Positions 1-7,682 of a stretch of DNA of 64,000 nucleotides are shown piece after piece. Position numbers and translations under genes: made by a program. This DNA comes from JAVBNA01 sp031551875 (GTDB lineage: Bacteria > Bacillota > Clostridia > Oscillospirales > Acutalibacteraceae). A model generated the notes under the pieces. The model worked only from the letters and a program-made list of their open reading frames with translations, had not been told where the DNA came from and did no database searches. Position 1 is the first letter of the stretch, and each line of letters opens with the position of its first letter. The stretch spans positions 34,901 to 98,900 of the forward strand of contig JAVBNA010000038.1 of NCBI GenBank assembly GCA_031551875.1, given 5' to 3'.

Positions 1-1
1 T

Positions 2-721
2 ACAAGCCCCTCCGGCAAGGCGCAGAAGGAGCTTTCCACGTTGCAGATCGACCGAAAGGTGGAATATTTTCCCGCGTCGGTCAACAGTCAGATGTTCCAC
101 CCCGACGCGATTACCGAAGATGAAAAGTGGTCGCTGCGCAACCGGCTGGGTCTGGATGAGCAGGAAAAGCTCATCCTGTTTGCGGGTGTCATCAGCCCGG
201 ACAAAAACCTGTCGGCAATTCTCGCGCTGTGGGCCAAGCGCCTCAAGGACGAGCGGAGGCTTCGCCTCGTGATCGCCGGGCAGGGCAGCGATCTGGAGTC
301 GCTTGAGCAGACCGCCCGAAAGCTGGGGATCTCTGAGCAGGTGGTATTCACCGGCTCGCTCTCCCACGACGAAATGGCGGTGCTGTACTCCATTTCCACC
401 CTGTATTTAAGCGCGCTGGTGTCCGACACCATTCCGTTGTCCATGCTCGAAGCCATGGCGGCTGGGCTTCCCATCCTTCTCAAGTATGACCCCGACAACC
501 AGCGGCACATCGTCGAACGGCGCAACGGCTTTTTCTTCCGCTCAGGCAAGGAGATGTGTGGGCTGATCAAGCAGTTTGCGGGTGTCGCCCCGGAGGAGAT
601 GTCACAGATTAAAGCGGCGGTCATCAAATCGGTGGAGCATTTCGGCGCGGAGCGAAAGGTGGACGCGCTTGTCGATGCCTACAACCGTACGGTCAGTCGT
701 CATTATAACGGACACGAATAA
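2..721 (+). CDS. Glycosyltransferase family 4 (group 1), 5'-truncated by the window edge
   Basis: The reading frame is open from base 2 to a TAA at 719-721, so the true start lies upstream of the window. What is visible is the C-terminal, nucleotide-sugar-binding Rossmann domain of a GT-B glycosyltransferase. It has the domain-start pattern LILFAGVISPDKN, the LVIAGQGSDL strand, VVFTGSLSHDEM, and the donor-site segment with PLSMLEAMAAGLPIL, in which the glutamate of the E-x7-E-like motif is present. Such enzymes transfer a sugar from a nucleotide-sugar donor to a glycan, lipid or protein acceptor at the cytoplasmic face. Substrate and acceptor cannot be told. A strong terminator follows ten bases after the stop. 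The in-frame TTG at 41 is an artefact of truncation and not a start. Confidence 0.85.
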   Translation, partial: TSPSGKAQKELSTLQIDRKVEYFPASVNSQMFHPDAITEDEKWSLRNRLGLDEQEKLILFAGVISPDKNLSAILALWAKRLKDERRLRLVIAGQGSDLESLEQTARKLGISEQVVFTGSLSHDEMAVLYSISTLYLSALVSDTIPLSMLEAMAAGLPILLKYDPDNQRHIVERRNGFFFRSGKEMCGLIKQFAGVAPEEMSQIKAAVIKSVEHFGAERKVDALVDAYNRTVSRHYNGHE

Positions 722-730
722 ATACACAAA

Positions 731-764
731 AAAAGCGGAGCGCCCAGCCGGGCGCTCCGCTTTT
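731..764. terminator. Bidirectional intrinsic terminator
   Basis: A 14-15 bp stem (AAAAGCGGAGCGCC at 731-744 pairing with 751-764) closes a short loop and has A-tract/T-tract flanks on both sides. It can end the glycosyltransferase on the plus strand and also the former histidine kinase that ends at 766 on the minus strand. Confidence 0.9.
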
Positions 765-765
765 C

Positions 766-907
766 TATTGAATGACCGGCAGGGAAAACCAGAAGGTACT
801 CCCCTGTCCCGGCTGTGACGCCACGCCGGGGTGCTGGGCTGGATGGACTTGACGATCGAGAGTCTCAGCCCCGTGCCCTCAACCGCGCGCTTGTGCATTT
901 TGTCCGC
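766..907 (-). pseudogene. 3' remnant of a sensor histidine kinase (HATPase_c end)
   Basis: Read on the minus strand, one frame gives ADKMHKRAVEGTGLRLSIVK, which matches the F-box/G2-box of a histidine kinase ATPase domain (normally RADK...EGTGLGLSIVK). After a frame change the sequence continues as SQPGQGSTFWFSLPVIQ followed by TAG at 766-768, which is the usual kinase C-terminus. The G2 box has an Arg where Gly is expected, and at least one indel lies between the two parts. The remainder of the gene is missing: the IS630 element begins at about 914 and the sequence beyond its far end is a different gene. This is a decayed fragment and not a functional gene. Confidence 0.75.
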
Positions 908-915
908 TTAACATA

Positions 916-935
916 GTGTACCATCCGTCAAATAA
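916..935 (+). repeat. IS630 left terminal inverted repeat
   Basis: Twenty bases matching the complement of 2116-2135 with a few mismatches; the shared core is TGTACCATCCG. Confidence 0.8.
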
Positions 936-1640
936 TTAAAGTGCAATTGGATACAGATGTTTCAGCTTAATTCTTGCATCGGTGGTTGTAAACTGCCAAT
1001 TTACTTTTGAGCAATTAATATTGCGTTGCAGCGTCCAAGATTTAATTTGCCTTTTGAAACTGTCCATATTCGGCAGGGGCTTTGCGAGAGCCTGACGACA
1101 CATAACACCGATTTCGATTTCAGCCATGTCCAGCCAGCTCCCATGTTTTGGGGTATAATGCCACTCAAACCGTCCGGCCAGCCTGTGAGCTTCTTCTGGC
1201 GGAAAGGCTTTGTACAGCGATGAGGGCGAATGTGTATTGAGATTATCCGTGACAAGGACAATCTTTTCGGCATGTGGATAGAGTACATCGGAAGTAAACT
1301 TGAGGGTATCGGCGAAATCTACTGCTGTCCGAGTATCCGTGACAATGGTTTCGCGTTTGCCGGCAAGAGGTTCGAAAATCATAAATACATCCGCTACACC
1401 ATTGCGCTCATATACGGAATCTACTTTTTCCGGATTGCCGGGGGCGCAAGGAATACGAGTTTCCTTGATGAGCTGTTTGTTCGTCTCGTCAATGCAAACG
1501 ACCGGATTCAGGGGATTATACGGTCGCTCATACACATCAAGAACATCTTCCATTTTGGCGACAAACTCGGCGCTTGCTTCCGGTATGCACCACTCATCTA
1601 CGAGCCACGGCTTAATTTCGTTTTTTTCATTGTTTCGCAA
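936..1640 (-). CDS. IS630 transposase, C-terminal DDE frame (OrfB)
   Basis: This frame overlaps OrfA by 43 bases and carries the DDE nuclease core. The acidic residues are in VVCIDETNKQL (first D), IVLVTDNLNTHSPSSLY (second D) and HGSWLDMAEIEIGVM (E), the classic IS630 spacing and wording. It is probably not translated from its own start: the residues before the A7 run read as noise, whereas -1 slippage on AAA AAA joins OrfA's ETMKK to NEIKPWLVDEWC, the expected family continuation. No internal stop is seen, so the fused enzyme of about 370 residues should be complete. Confidence 0.85.
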   Translation of the reverse strand: MRNNEKNEIKPWLVDEWCIPEASAEFVAKMEDVLDVYERPYNPLNPVVCIDETNKQLIKETRIPCAPGNPEKVDSVYERNGVADVFMIFEPLAGKRETIVTDTRTAVDFADTLKFTSDVLYPHAEKIVLVTDNLNTHSPSSLYKAFPPEEAHRLAGRFEWHYTPKHGSWLDMAEIEIGVMCRQALAKPLPNMDSFKRQIKSWTLQRNINCSKVNWQFTTTDARIKLKHLYPIAL

Positions 1641-2050
1641 ACTGTACTATCGGTTATATAATCCACAATCTCCAGCCGTATCAACTCATCCGCTATCATT
1701 TGCATGGTCCAACGCGAGCGTCCTTCCGGCGCTTCGGAGCAGGCGATTGCGCAGATCCGTGCTTCCACCTCGCCGGTTACCTTGCGGTGATAATTATCGT
1801 GCTTTTTTCTCCCCAATGCTGCCTCTAAGCCTTCAAATACAAAGCGTTTCGCAACACCCGCAATCGTGCTGTGAGTTGCTCCGTAAGCCGCCTTTATCCG
1901 GTCGTATGTCCACTCCGCGTTTTCCGGCCTGTCATCAAGTTTCTGTAATATTTCCGCGTGCCTAATCCGGTAGCCTTTTCCGCCCTTCTGTATCAGTTTC
2001 TTCAGATCCTCACGCTCTTCTTCTGTTAGCGTTACTTTGTACCTCGCCAT
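1598..2050 (-). CDS. IS630 transposase, N-terminal frame (OrfA, helix-turn-helix)
   Basis: The start at 2050 (MARYKVTLTEEERE) is preferred because a GGGGAGG-type ribosome site lies just upstream; an earlier in-frame ATG at 2101 lacks one. About 150 residues. The first 100 form the winged HTH DNA-binding part of IS630 transposases, with IRHAEILQKLD and the HTH segment AAYGATHSTIAGVAKRF, followed by a linker with CSEAPEGRSRWTMQMIADEL. The frame stops at 1598-1600, shortly after an A7 run at which ribosomes can slip by -1 into OrfB, producing a fused catalytic transposase. OrfA alone would bind the ends without catalysis. Confidence 0.85.
   Translation of the reverse strand: MARYKVTLTEEEREDLKKLIQKGGKGYRIRHAEILQKLDDRPENAEWTYDRIKAAYGATHSTIAGVAKRFVFEGLEAALGRKKHDNYHRKVTGEVEARICAIACSEAPEGRSRWTMQMIADELIRLEIVDYITDSTVCETMKKTKLSRGS
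1621..1627 (-). other. Slippery heptamer for -1 frameshifting in the IS630 transposase
   Basis: Seven A residues on the coding (minus) strand inside ATG AAA AAA ACG. A -1 shift on the AAA codons moves ribosomes from OrfA to OrfB at exactly the point where family homology changes frame. Confidence 0.7.
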
Positions 2051-2115
2051 CTGTTTTTCCTCCCCACTCTTTTGGGGAGTATTATACCACATATTCGTCA
2101 TTATGTTAACTATGA

Positions 2116-2135
2116 GTTATTGGCGGATGGTACAA
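2116..2135 (-). repeat. IS630 right terminal inverted repeat
   Basis: Complement of the left terminal repeat, with the core CGGATGGTACA. It is followed by TA at 2136-2137. Confidence 0.8.
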
Positions 2136-2154
2136 TAGGGCAGTTAGACAAAAT

Positions 2155-3258
2155 TTACCCTTCGTGTAATTTTGCCTTCGTTTGCCCTTTTAACTCCGTC
2201 TTGTATAAGGTGTATTCGTTCTGCGCCTCAATGCTGTCCTGCGCATAGCTTGCGGTCACCTTGCCCTCGGCGATCAACGCCCCGATGGAGCGAGCATTTT
2301 TCCTGTGCAGGTTTTTCATGATGGCATGAGAAATCGCCCTGCCGAGGCCGCAATGCTCAGGTTTTACCCCCATATAAAGCAGCACATAACGCCCGCTGCA
2401 CTGGCGTTTTGCAAGCACCCGGAGCAACGTCAGCGGGCTGCGCCTGCGGTAGAGCAGGTTGCCATAATCGGGTACACCGATGAAAAAGCCCACCGCCTGG
2501 TCCTGAAAATACACGATCTTCACCATAGAGAGATCAAGAATGCGGCGGTAGAAGGAAAAATACGCAAGGAAATCCTCCTCTGAAATCGGCGCAAACACCG
2601 GAAAGTTTTTGTATAGCGCCATGAGAAGCCGGTAGACCTCCCGCAGATCGCGGTCATAGCTTTTGCTCGTGGACGACGCGATCACATAGCCCTTTGCGGC
2701 AAAGGCGTCATACCGCTCCCTATACTTCTTCTTTTGATACCGGAACAGCGGCAATTTAGCGAACCGATTGGAGCGGTAGCGCGCTGACACCGAAAACCCG
2801 TTTTCCAGCAACAGGCCCTCGTAATAGTCGAGGTTATAGGGCTCTCCGACGTAGGGCGGCGCGTCAAAGTTGTCGCGCTTGAGACGGTATCCGATCCAGA
2901 AGCTCGCGTTGACCGGGCCGAGCAGCTGTGTAAATCCCCCCGCCCACGCGCCCCTTTTCATCGCGTCAAACAGTGCTTTGGCACACCCGCTGTCACGGAT
3001 ACACTCAAAAAAGCCGAAATAGGCCGTACTGCTTGCGGGATAGGCTGTCAGCACGCCCCGTGCCGCCGCCTGTCCGTCCCTGTAGACCAGATAGGGCGTC
3101 AGGGTGAAATATCCGCTCAACGGATGGGTTCCCGTCAAAAGGGCGCGCTCCTCTTGTGCGTTTTGCATGAGGGTTCTTTTGGTGTACAGCGCCTTGGGCA
3201 GGCTCAGAAAATCGTTTATGCGCGTCTCTTCCCGCTTAAATTTGACTACCTCTTCCAT
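2155..3258 (-). CDS. GNAT-fold N-acetyltransferase, YghO-like (two-lobed)
   Basis: 367 residues, last gene of a five-gene minus-strand cluster; its ATG lies inside the end of the preceding gene (13-bp overlap), indicating translational coupling. The sequence resembles the large YghO-type GNAT proteins: an N-terminal half with LLGPVNASFWIGYRLKRDNF and an aromatic-rich NLDYYEGLLLENGF strand, then a C-terminal acetyl-CoA-type lobe with VGFFIGVPDYGNLLYRR and the pyrophosphate-loop-like MGVKPEHCGLGRAISHAIM. These proteins have no well-defined substrate. Here the context (a prenyltransferase and a dikinase-like enzyme) suggests acylation of a small molecule or lipid, which is inference only. The IS630 sits 18 bases beyond the stop. 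Confidence 0.7.
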   Translation of the reverse strand: MEEVVKFKREETRINDFLSLPKALYTKRTLMQNAQEERALLTGTHPLSGYFTLTPYLVYRDGQAAARGVLTAYPASSTAYFGFFECIRDSGCAKALFDAMKRGAWAGGFTQLLGPVNASFWIGYRLKRDNFDAPPYVGEPYNLDYYEGLLLENGFSVSARYRSNRFAKLPLFRYQKKKYRERYDAFAAKGYVIASSTSKSYDRDLREVYRLLMALYKNFPVFAPISEEDFLAYFSFYRRILDLSMVKIVYFQDQAVGFFIGVPDYGNLLYRRRSPLTLLRVLAKRQCSGRYVLLYMGVKPEHCGLGRAISHAIMKNLHRKNARSIGALIAEGKVTASYAQDSIEAQNEYTLYKTELKGQTKAKLHEG

Positions 3259-5690
3259 GGCGCGGCCTCCGCTTTGGTGATCTCCCCGGTGTCCCCGTTG
3301 ATGCGCACGATATCCCCGGTTTTGAGCAGCAGGGTTGCGTCGCGCACACCGATGACTGAGGGGATGCCCAGCTCGCGGGAAATGATCGCGGTATGGGACA
3401 GCAGCGAACCCTTTTCGGCGATGACACCCCCCGCCATCGCCAGCAGAAAAATCCAGCCGGGGTCGGTGGTTTTGGTCACAAGAATCTTGTCCCTGACGTC
3501 GCCGGCCGCTTTAGGGTCGGTCACCACAAGCACCTCGCCGGTGTGCATGCCGCCCGAGCAGGGCGTGCCGCGCAGCTCGCCTGAGGCCGGCTGGATCTGG
3601 ACGCCGCCGACGTTGAGATGGCTTTTGGAAAACACACCGTCTGCAAACTCCAGACGAGAACAGACGGGCAGCCTGCGGTAGATTTCGTATTCACGCTTGC
3701 GCGCCCGTACCAGCGTGCGCAGGTCTGTGTCCGCGCCGTCGATCCGGGCAAAGATCTCCTCGACGGTCAGATAAAAAATATCATGCGGATCCGCAAGTGC
3801 TTTTTCGGCGGCAAAGCTTTGCCCGAGGTGTGTAAAGATGGTGCGCGCCATGCCGTACACCTGTGTGCGGGCCAGACGGGACTGCTCACGGCTGGCAATG
3901 CCCTTGGCGGCCCGGCGGCTCAGAAAGGCGACCCACCGCCTGGTCAGAACGCCCAGTTTGGACACCGCTTCCTTTGAAAGATCCTGTCCGCCGCTTTCTT
4001 TAAGCGCCCTTCTCACGGCGGACAGCTTGAGCGGGTCGGCGGTGTATTCACGCATTTTTTGCACGAGCAGAAGAGGCTCGCTCCGGAAGGTCTCGCTTTC
4101 CAGCTTGAGCTCCTCCGGCGCTCTGTCGCCATACACCTCCAAATAGATTCGCATTTTACTGGCAATTTCCGTATTCCCGGCAACAAATCGTTCGGCATCC
4201 TTGCTTGTTTCAATGTGCGCCATTTCCTCCATCCCGCCGGTTTTCAGCGCCTCGCTGCACAGGGCAAGCAGCGCCCGGATGGGCTTCACGCTCGTGATGT
4301 TCTGAATGCCCGAAATGTACGCATTGGTCTCCTGCTCATAGTTTTCCACCTTGGCTTTTTTGAGCGTGTGCTTTAACAGCCCCGTAAACACGAAGGCGTA
4401 TATGTCGTTGAGCAGGGTGATGTCCCAGATCGGAAACAGCTCTCTGGCAAGCGTTTCGTAGGCGCGCTTCCAGTCGGTGTCGGCACGGCAGGTTTCCGGT
4501 CTGAAGCCCGCCCGCGCCGCCTCAAATTTTTTCTGGAGCGCGCGCATACCGCGCTGAATCCCGAACGCTTCCCAAAAGGCGAATAGGTAGGTGCATGTGC
4601 GCTGCAGCACGGTCAGCCTGGGCATGTCTCCGCTGTCGCGCCTGTTGTGCACACCCATCATATCCTGCCAGACCGGAACGATTTTCCGGTGGAAGGGCAG
4701 GAAGTGGAGCGCAGTGTACCAGTTGCTGATGTTGTAGTAGACCCGCCCGTTTGCGACGTCCACCATGCGGCTGAACACACCGGCGTATTGGTTCAGCAGC
4801 TCTCTGTTTTTTAGCACCCGCCCCGCCAGGCTGCGAAACACCGCCCCGTACACGACCCGCACAAAGGAACAGGTCAGCGGCAGGGAAATGCCCGGATAGC
4901 TCTCCACAATGTTGCTGTAGTCGAGGATGACGCCCTCGCCCCTGGGCAGGGCGGTGATGGGACGGGACTGAAGCATATACACCTTGTCGCGCACCACCGC
5001 ATACTCGACGTCAACCGGTGCGCCCGCCTCGGCGCCCAGGCCGAACACAAGCGTCACCAGCGAATCGAACGCCGTCTGAGAGAGTAGCGGCGCGCCCTCC
5101 TGCGTTTCATAGTAGGACGCACGGTCGGCCCTGTGATAATAGTAAGTGGTTACGGGCGTCTCGCCACCCACCACGCCGTCGCCGGTGCCCCGGCCGCACA
5201 CGAAGACCATCTCGCTCAGCAGCCCCTGGGGGTTCGCGGAAAAGGCCACACCCGACACGTCGGGCCGGAGCATTTCCTGCACAATGACGGTCATGCGGAA
5301 CCAATCGCGTGCAATGCCCTTTTTCCGGCAGTATTCGCCCACCTCGGGCGTGTCCAGTGAGGCGGCGCAGTCAAGAATGCGGCGGGCGACCTCACCCCGC
5401 TCCACGTATAAAAACGTACGGAAAATCCCCGCAAAAGAGGCCTCCGCCCCGTCCTCCACCGATGCCGACGAACGCACCGCAAAGGAAGCACCCGCAGGGA
5501 AATGGGCGGTCAGGCAGGAGGACATTTGCACCGCAAGCTCCTCCTCCGATATCACTCCGAAGTGCCCGCTCAGACAGATGAGTGCCGGGACGGGATACCC
5601 CTTTGCGCGCAGCGCAAACAGTGCCTCCGCCTTGGCGCCCACTGCGAATTCCTTATAATTTTCGTCGTGAATGATCACGGGATTCATCAA
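3246..5690 (-). CDS. PEP-synthase/rifampin-phosphotransferase-like dikinase (ATP-grasp plus swivelling His domain, no PEP barrel)
   Basis: 814 residues. Residues about 1-260 form the PPDK_N/ATP-grasp part (FAVRSSASVEDGAEASFAGIF, SGVAFSANPQG, DVEYAVVRDKVYMLQSRPI). A long helical middle of about 450 residues has no recognised family. Residues about 725-805 form the mobile phosphohistidine domain with the catalytic His in GSLLSHTAIISRELGIPSVIG. True PEP synthase and PPDK carry a C-terminal TIM barrel that binds PEP; it is absent here. The layout and length are those of rifampin phosphotransferase (Rph), which moves the beta-phosphate of ATP to an alcohol via His. So this is probably an ATP-dependent phosphotransferase with an unknown acceptor. 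The start overlaps the UbiA stop by 4 bases (ATGA). Confidence 0.8.
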   Translation of the reverse strand: MMNPVIIHDENYKEFAVGAKAEALFALRAKGYPVPALICLSGHFGVISEEELAVQMSSCLTAHFPAGASFAVRSSASVEDGAEASFAGIFRTFLYVERGEVARRILDCAASLDTPEVGEYCRKKGIARDWFRMTVIVQEMLRPDVSGVAFSANPQGLLSEMVFVCGRGTGDGVVGGETPVTTYYYHRADRASYYETQEGAPLLSQTAFDSLVTLVFGLGAEAGAPVDVEYAVVRDKVYMLQSRPITALPRGEGVILDYSNIVESYPGISLPLTCSFVRVVYGAVFRSLAGRVLKNRELLNQYAGVFSRMVDVANGRVYYNISNWYTALHFLPFHRKIVPVWQDMMGVHNRRDSGDMPRLTVLQRTCTYLFAFWEAFGIQRGMRALQKKFEAARAGFRPETCRADTDWKRAYETLARELFPIWDITLLNDIYAFVFTGLLKHTLKKAKVENYEQETNAYISGIQNITSVKPIRALLALCSEALKTGGMEEMAHIETSKDAERFVAGNTEIASKMRIYLEVYGDRAPEELKLESETFRSEPLLLVQKMREYTADPLKLSAVRRALKESGGQDLSKEAVSKLGVLTRRWVAFLSRRAAKGIASREQSRLARTQVYGMARTIFTHLGQSFAAEKALADPHDIFYLTVEEIFARIDGADTDLRTLVRARKREYEIYRRLPVCSRLEFADGVFSKSHLNVGGVQIQPASGELRGTPCSGGMHTGEVLVVTDPKAAGDVRDKILVTKTTDPGWIFLLAMAGGVIAEKGSLLSHTAIISRELGIPSVIGVRDATLLLKTGDIVRINGDTGEITKAEAAPWKR

Positions 5691-6589
5691 AACACCTGCT
5701 TTGTAAAAATATAAATCGCTTCAAATATAATCACGGTCGCCTCAGTGATATATTCATACCGCTCAATTTTGTTCACCAGCTTAAAGCGTGTCGGGTCATT
5801 CATAAAGCGCACGCCCTGCCACACCAGCCATAGATAGCTGGCCACCACGGTTACCACCGCGGCCGGGTAGAGCTGGTAGAGCAGGATCGAGGTCGTGACT
5901 ACGTCGATGAACATGACGCTCAGGATGAACTTCACCGGCTTTTTATGCCCGAACAGCTTCGAGTAGGTGACATATTCGGTCTCCTCTGAGGGCGCGCGCG
6001 TCTTGCGCGAGATTTCCCAGATCAGCCCTGGGAAATAGAGGGTGAACAGAATCATGACGTTGTTGAAGGTGAGCAGGGGGATTCCATATTTGATGCAGGC
6101 AAAGGAGATTAGGTACAGATTCATAAAGAGCTGGACGGGGTTGTGGGTGACGAGCGCGAGCACAAGGCTTTTTTGTATAACGTGCCTGCGGAAGAACCAC
6201 AACGACATCACGATACCGTACAAAACCAGGATTGCAAAAAAGAGCAGATTGTTCATGAACAGCAGGTTGAGTATGATTGTGACGCCTGAGATCACGCTGA
6301 GCAGGGTGATCAGGTCGCCCTTTTTCACCCGCCCGGACGGATAGGGGCGTTCGGGGAACAGCCGCTTGTCCACCTCCTCGTCCTTGAGCTCGTCGGCGAT
6401 GCGCAGCGCCATCAAAAACGCGAAGATGGTAAACGCGCCCACAAACTCGCTCACTCCAATGGAAATCCGATGGGTGCCGTTTGTCAGAATGACCAGAAAA
6501 TACACCTCAAAAAACAGGATCAACCCCAGCAGAGCCCTTGGGATCACCGGGTACATTTCACTTAGATAGACGTTCAGTCGTTTGAGCAT
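5687..6589 (-). CDS. UbiA-family membrane prenyltransferase
   Basis: 300 residues with about eight hydrophobic segments. The first aspartate-rich motif is ADELKDEEVDKRLFPERPYP (about residues 62-82), equivalent to NDxxDxxxD with the following RP. The second acidic loop is RKTRAPSEETEYVTYSKLFG. These bind the magnesium-pyrophosphate of an isoprenyl donor, so the enzyme should transfer a prenyl chain to an acceptor within the membrane. The acceptor is unknown; no quinone or haem genes are nearby. The ATG lies inside the end of the upstream pyridoxamine-oxidase-like gene (16-bp overlap) with a CAGGAG ribosome site, and its stop overlaps the downstream dikinase start, so it is firmly part of the operon. 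Confidence 0.85.
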   Translation of the reverse strand: MLKRLNVYLSEMYPVIPRALLGLILFFEVYFLVILTNGTHRISIGVSEFVGAFTIFAFLMALRIADELKDEEVDKRLFPERPYPSGRVKKGDLITLLSVISGVTIILNLLFMNNLLFFAILVLYGIVMSLWFFRRHVIQKSLVLALVTHNPVQLFMNLYLISFACIKYGIPLLTFNNVMILFTLYFPGLIWEISRKTRAPSEETEYVTYSKLFGHKKPVKFILSVMFIDVVTTSILLYQLYPAAVVTVVASYLWLVWQGVRFMNDPTRFKLVNKIERYEYITEATVIIFEAIYIFTKQVF

Positions 6590-7020
6590 GACTCCTGTAA
6601 CTCCTCTACGATGAAATCCTCAGATTTAAAGCTGCTGTAGTATCGGCCCTCGCGCGCCGTAAATCTGAGCACGCAGTAATCAGGATCGGTCACGCCCAGC
6701 GGGTAGTACAGGGTGTCCCCCGTCTGCCAGAGCATCTCCTTGGACACGGCGTCCTCCAGGACCTCCATCTCGCCGCGCAGCATGACGCCGCGGAAAAAGC
6801 GCCTGTCACAGAAGTAAACGCACGCCTTGGGGTTCTTCCGATACTGCGCCACACGCCGGCTGGAGGTATTGGTGGAAAAATAGAGCACGCGGATGCCCTC
6901 ACACCGGCGCGGCGAAAGCAGCGCCTTGGTGCACGGAAAACCCTCTTCGTCGACCGAGCCGATGAAGGCCAGCTTCGTCTTTGCGATGATAGTCCCCACT
7001 GTTTTCAAAACGTCACGCAT
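6574..7020 (-). CDS. Pyridoxamine 5'-phosphate oxidase-fold flavoprotein
   Basis: 148 residues when started at 7020, where AAGGAGGGG lies 6-7 bases upstream; an in-frame ATG at 7047 lies within the preceding gene and has no such site. The split-barrel flavin-binding fold is indicated by the order IAKTKLAFIGSVDEEGFPCTKALL, IRVLYFSTNTSSRRVAQYRKNPKACVYFCD, and GVMLRGEMEVLEDAVSKEMLW. This is the pattern of PPOX-type proteins related to general stress protein 26, which bind FMN or F420-like cofactors; the exact reaction is unknown. It sits 4 bases after the GNAT stop and overlaps the UbiA start. Confidence 0.8.
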   Translation of the reverse strand: MRDVLKTVGTIIAKTKLAFIGSVDEEGFPCTKALLSPRRCEGIRVLYFSTNTSSRRVAQYRKNPKACVYFCDRRFFRGVMLRGEMEVLEDAVSKEMLWQTGDTLYYPLGVTDPDYCVLRFTAREGRYYSSFKSEDFIVEELQESCSND

Positions 7021-7024
7021 AATC

Positions 7025-7534
7025 TCACCCCTCCTTAATCTGCGCATACAGACACGAGTCCATCAGCACGCCGTTTTTGTACACGCTTTTTCTCATTATT
7101 CCCTCGAGCGTAAAGCCCGCTTTTTCCAGCACCCGCCGCGAGCCGTTGTTGTGTGCATATGGCTCGGCAAAAATGCGCACGAGGTCAAAGGCCGCGAAAG
7201 TCTCGTCACAGATTTGCCGTACGGCCTGTGTCACGATCCCGCGCCCCCAGAAGGGCTCGCCCAGCCAGTATCCCAGCTCGCCCGATTTTTCATAGACATC
7301 CTCCTTACAGAAAATGCCGATGCTGCCCACCGCCTCTCCGTCCACACAGATGGCGCGGATCATCTGCCGGTTGCCCTCCTTTTCAACGCATGCCGAAAGG
7401 AACGCATGGGCATCCTCTGCCGTGTAGGGATGGGGAAACACGTTGCGCAGGTTTTGCGCGATTTTAGAGTTGTTTGCGTAGCGGGCGACGCTTGCGGCAT
7501 CGTTCATGGTAAAGGGGCGTAACATGTAATTCAC
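7025..7534 (-). CDS. GNAT acetyltransferase, RimJ/RimL type
   Basis: 169 residues, first gene of the five-gene minus-strand cluster. It shows the complete GNAT order: LRPFTMNDAASVARYANNSKIAQNLRN at the N-terminus, IGIFCKEDVYEKSGELGYWLGEPFWGRGIVTQAVRQI (acetyl-CoA-binding motif A), VRIFAEPYAHNNGSRRVLEKAGF (motif B) and LEGIMRKSVYKNGVLMDSCLYA at the end. The family acetylates protein N-termini or small molecules. The wording is that of the common Clostridial ribosomal-protein-alanine-acetyltransferase-like group, but the substrate cannot be inferred. A CGGAGGG ribosome site precedes the ATG. Confidence 0.85.
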   Translation of the reverse strand: MNYMLRPFTMNDAASVARYANNSKIAQNLRNVFPHPYTAEDAHAFLSACVEKEGNRQMIRAICVDGEAVGSIGIFCKEDVYEKSGELGYWLGEPFWGRGIVTQAVRQICDETFAAFDLVRIFAEPYAHNNGSRRVLEKAGFTLEGIMRKSVYKNGVLMDSCLYAQIKEG

Positions 7535-7682
7535 AGGTAATCCCTCCGCAGCTTTTTCATGATTGTATCATAAAATCGGTGTTTTGTCGCCGAAGATATG
7601 ATAGAATCATAAAAAAGAGTAAAGCACACTGCACGGTTTTGCCTGTGACGCTCGTTTTATGGGTGAAAGGAGGTTTTGGAGT

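Larger units (their letters stand above)
914..2137. mobile_element. IS630-family insertion sequence, with TA dinucleotides at both ends
   Basis: About 1.22 kb. The ends carry imperfect inverted repeats: left GTGTACCATCCGTCAAATAA (916-935), right end complement TTGTACCATCCGCCAATAAC (2116-2135). Each is flanked by TA (914-915 and 2136-2137), as expected for IS630/Tc1-mariner elements that duplicate a TA target. Inside is a transposase split over two overlapping minus-strand frames with a slippery A7 run. Both termini and both frames look intact, so it could be active. It directly abuts the kinase remnant on one side and the 3' end of the acetyltransferase gene on the other, suggesting an insertion-associated deletion. 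Confidence 0.85.

Noticed and set aside
3246..5690. Calling the large dikinase PEP synthase (ppsA)
   Set aside because: The PEP-binding TIM barrel is missing; only the ATP-grasp and phosphohistidine domains are shared.
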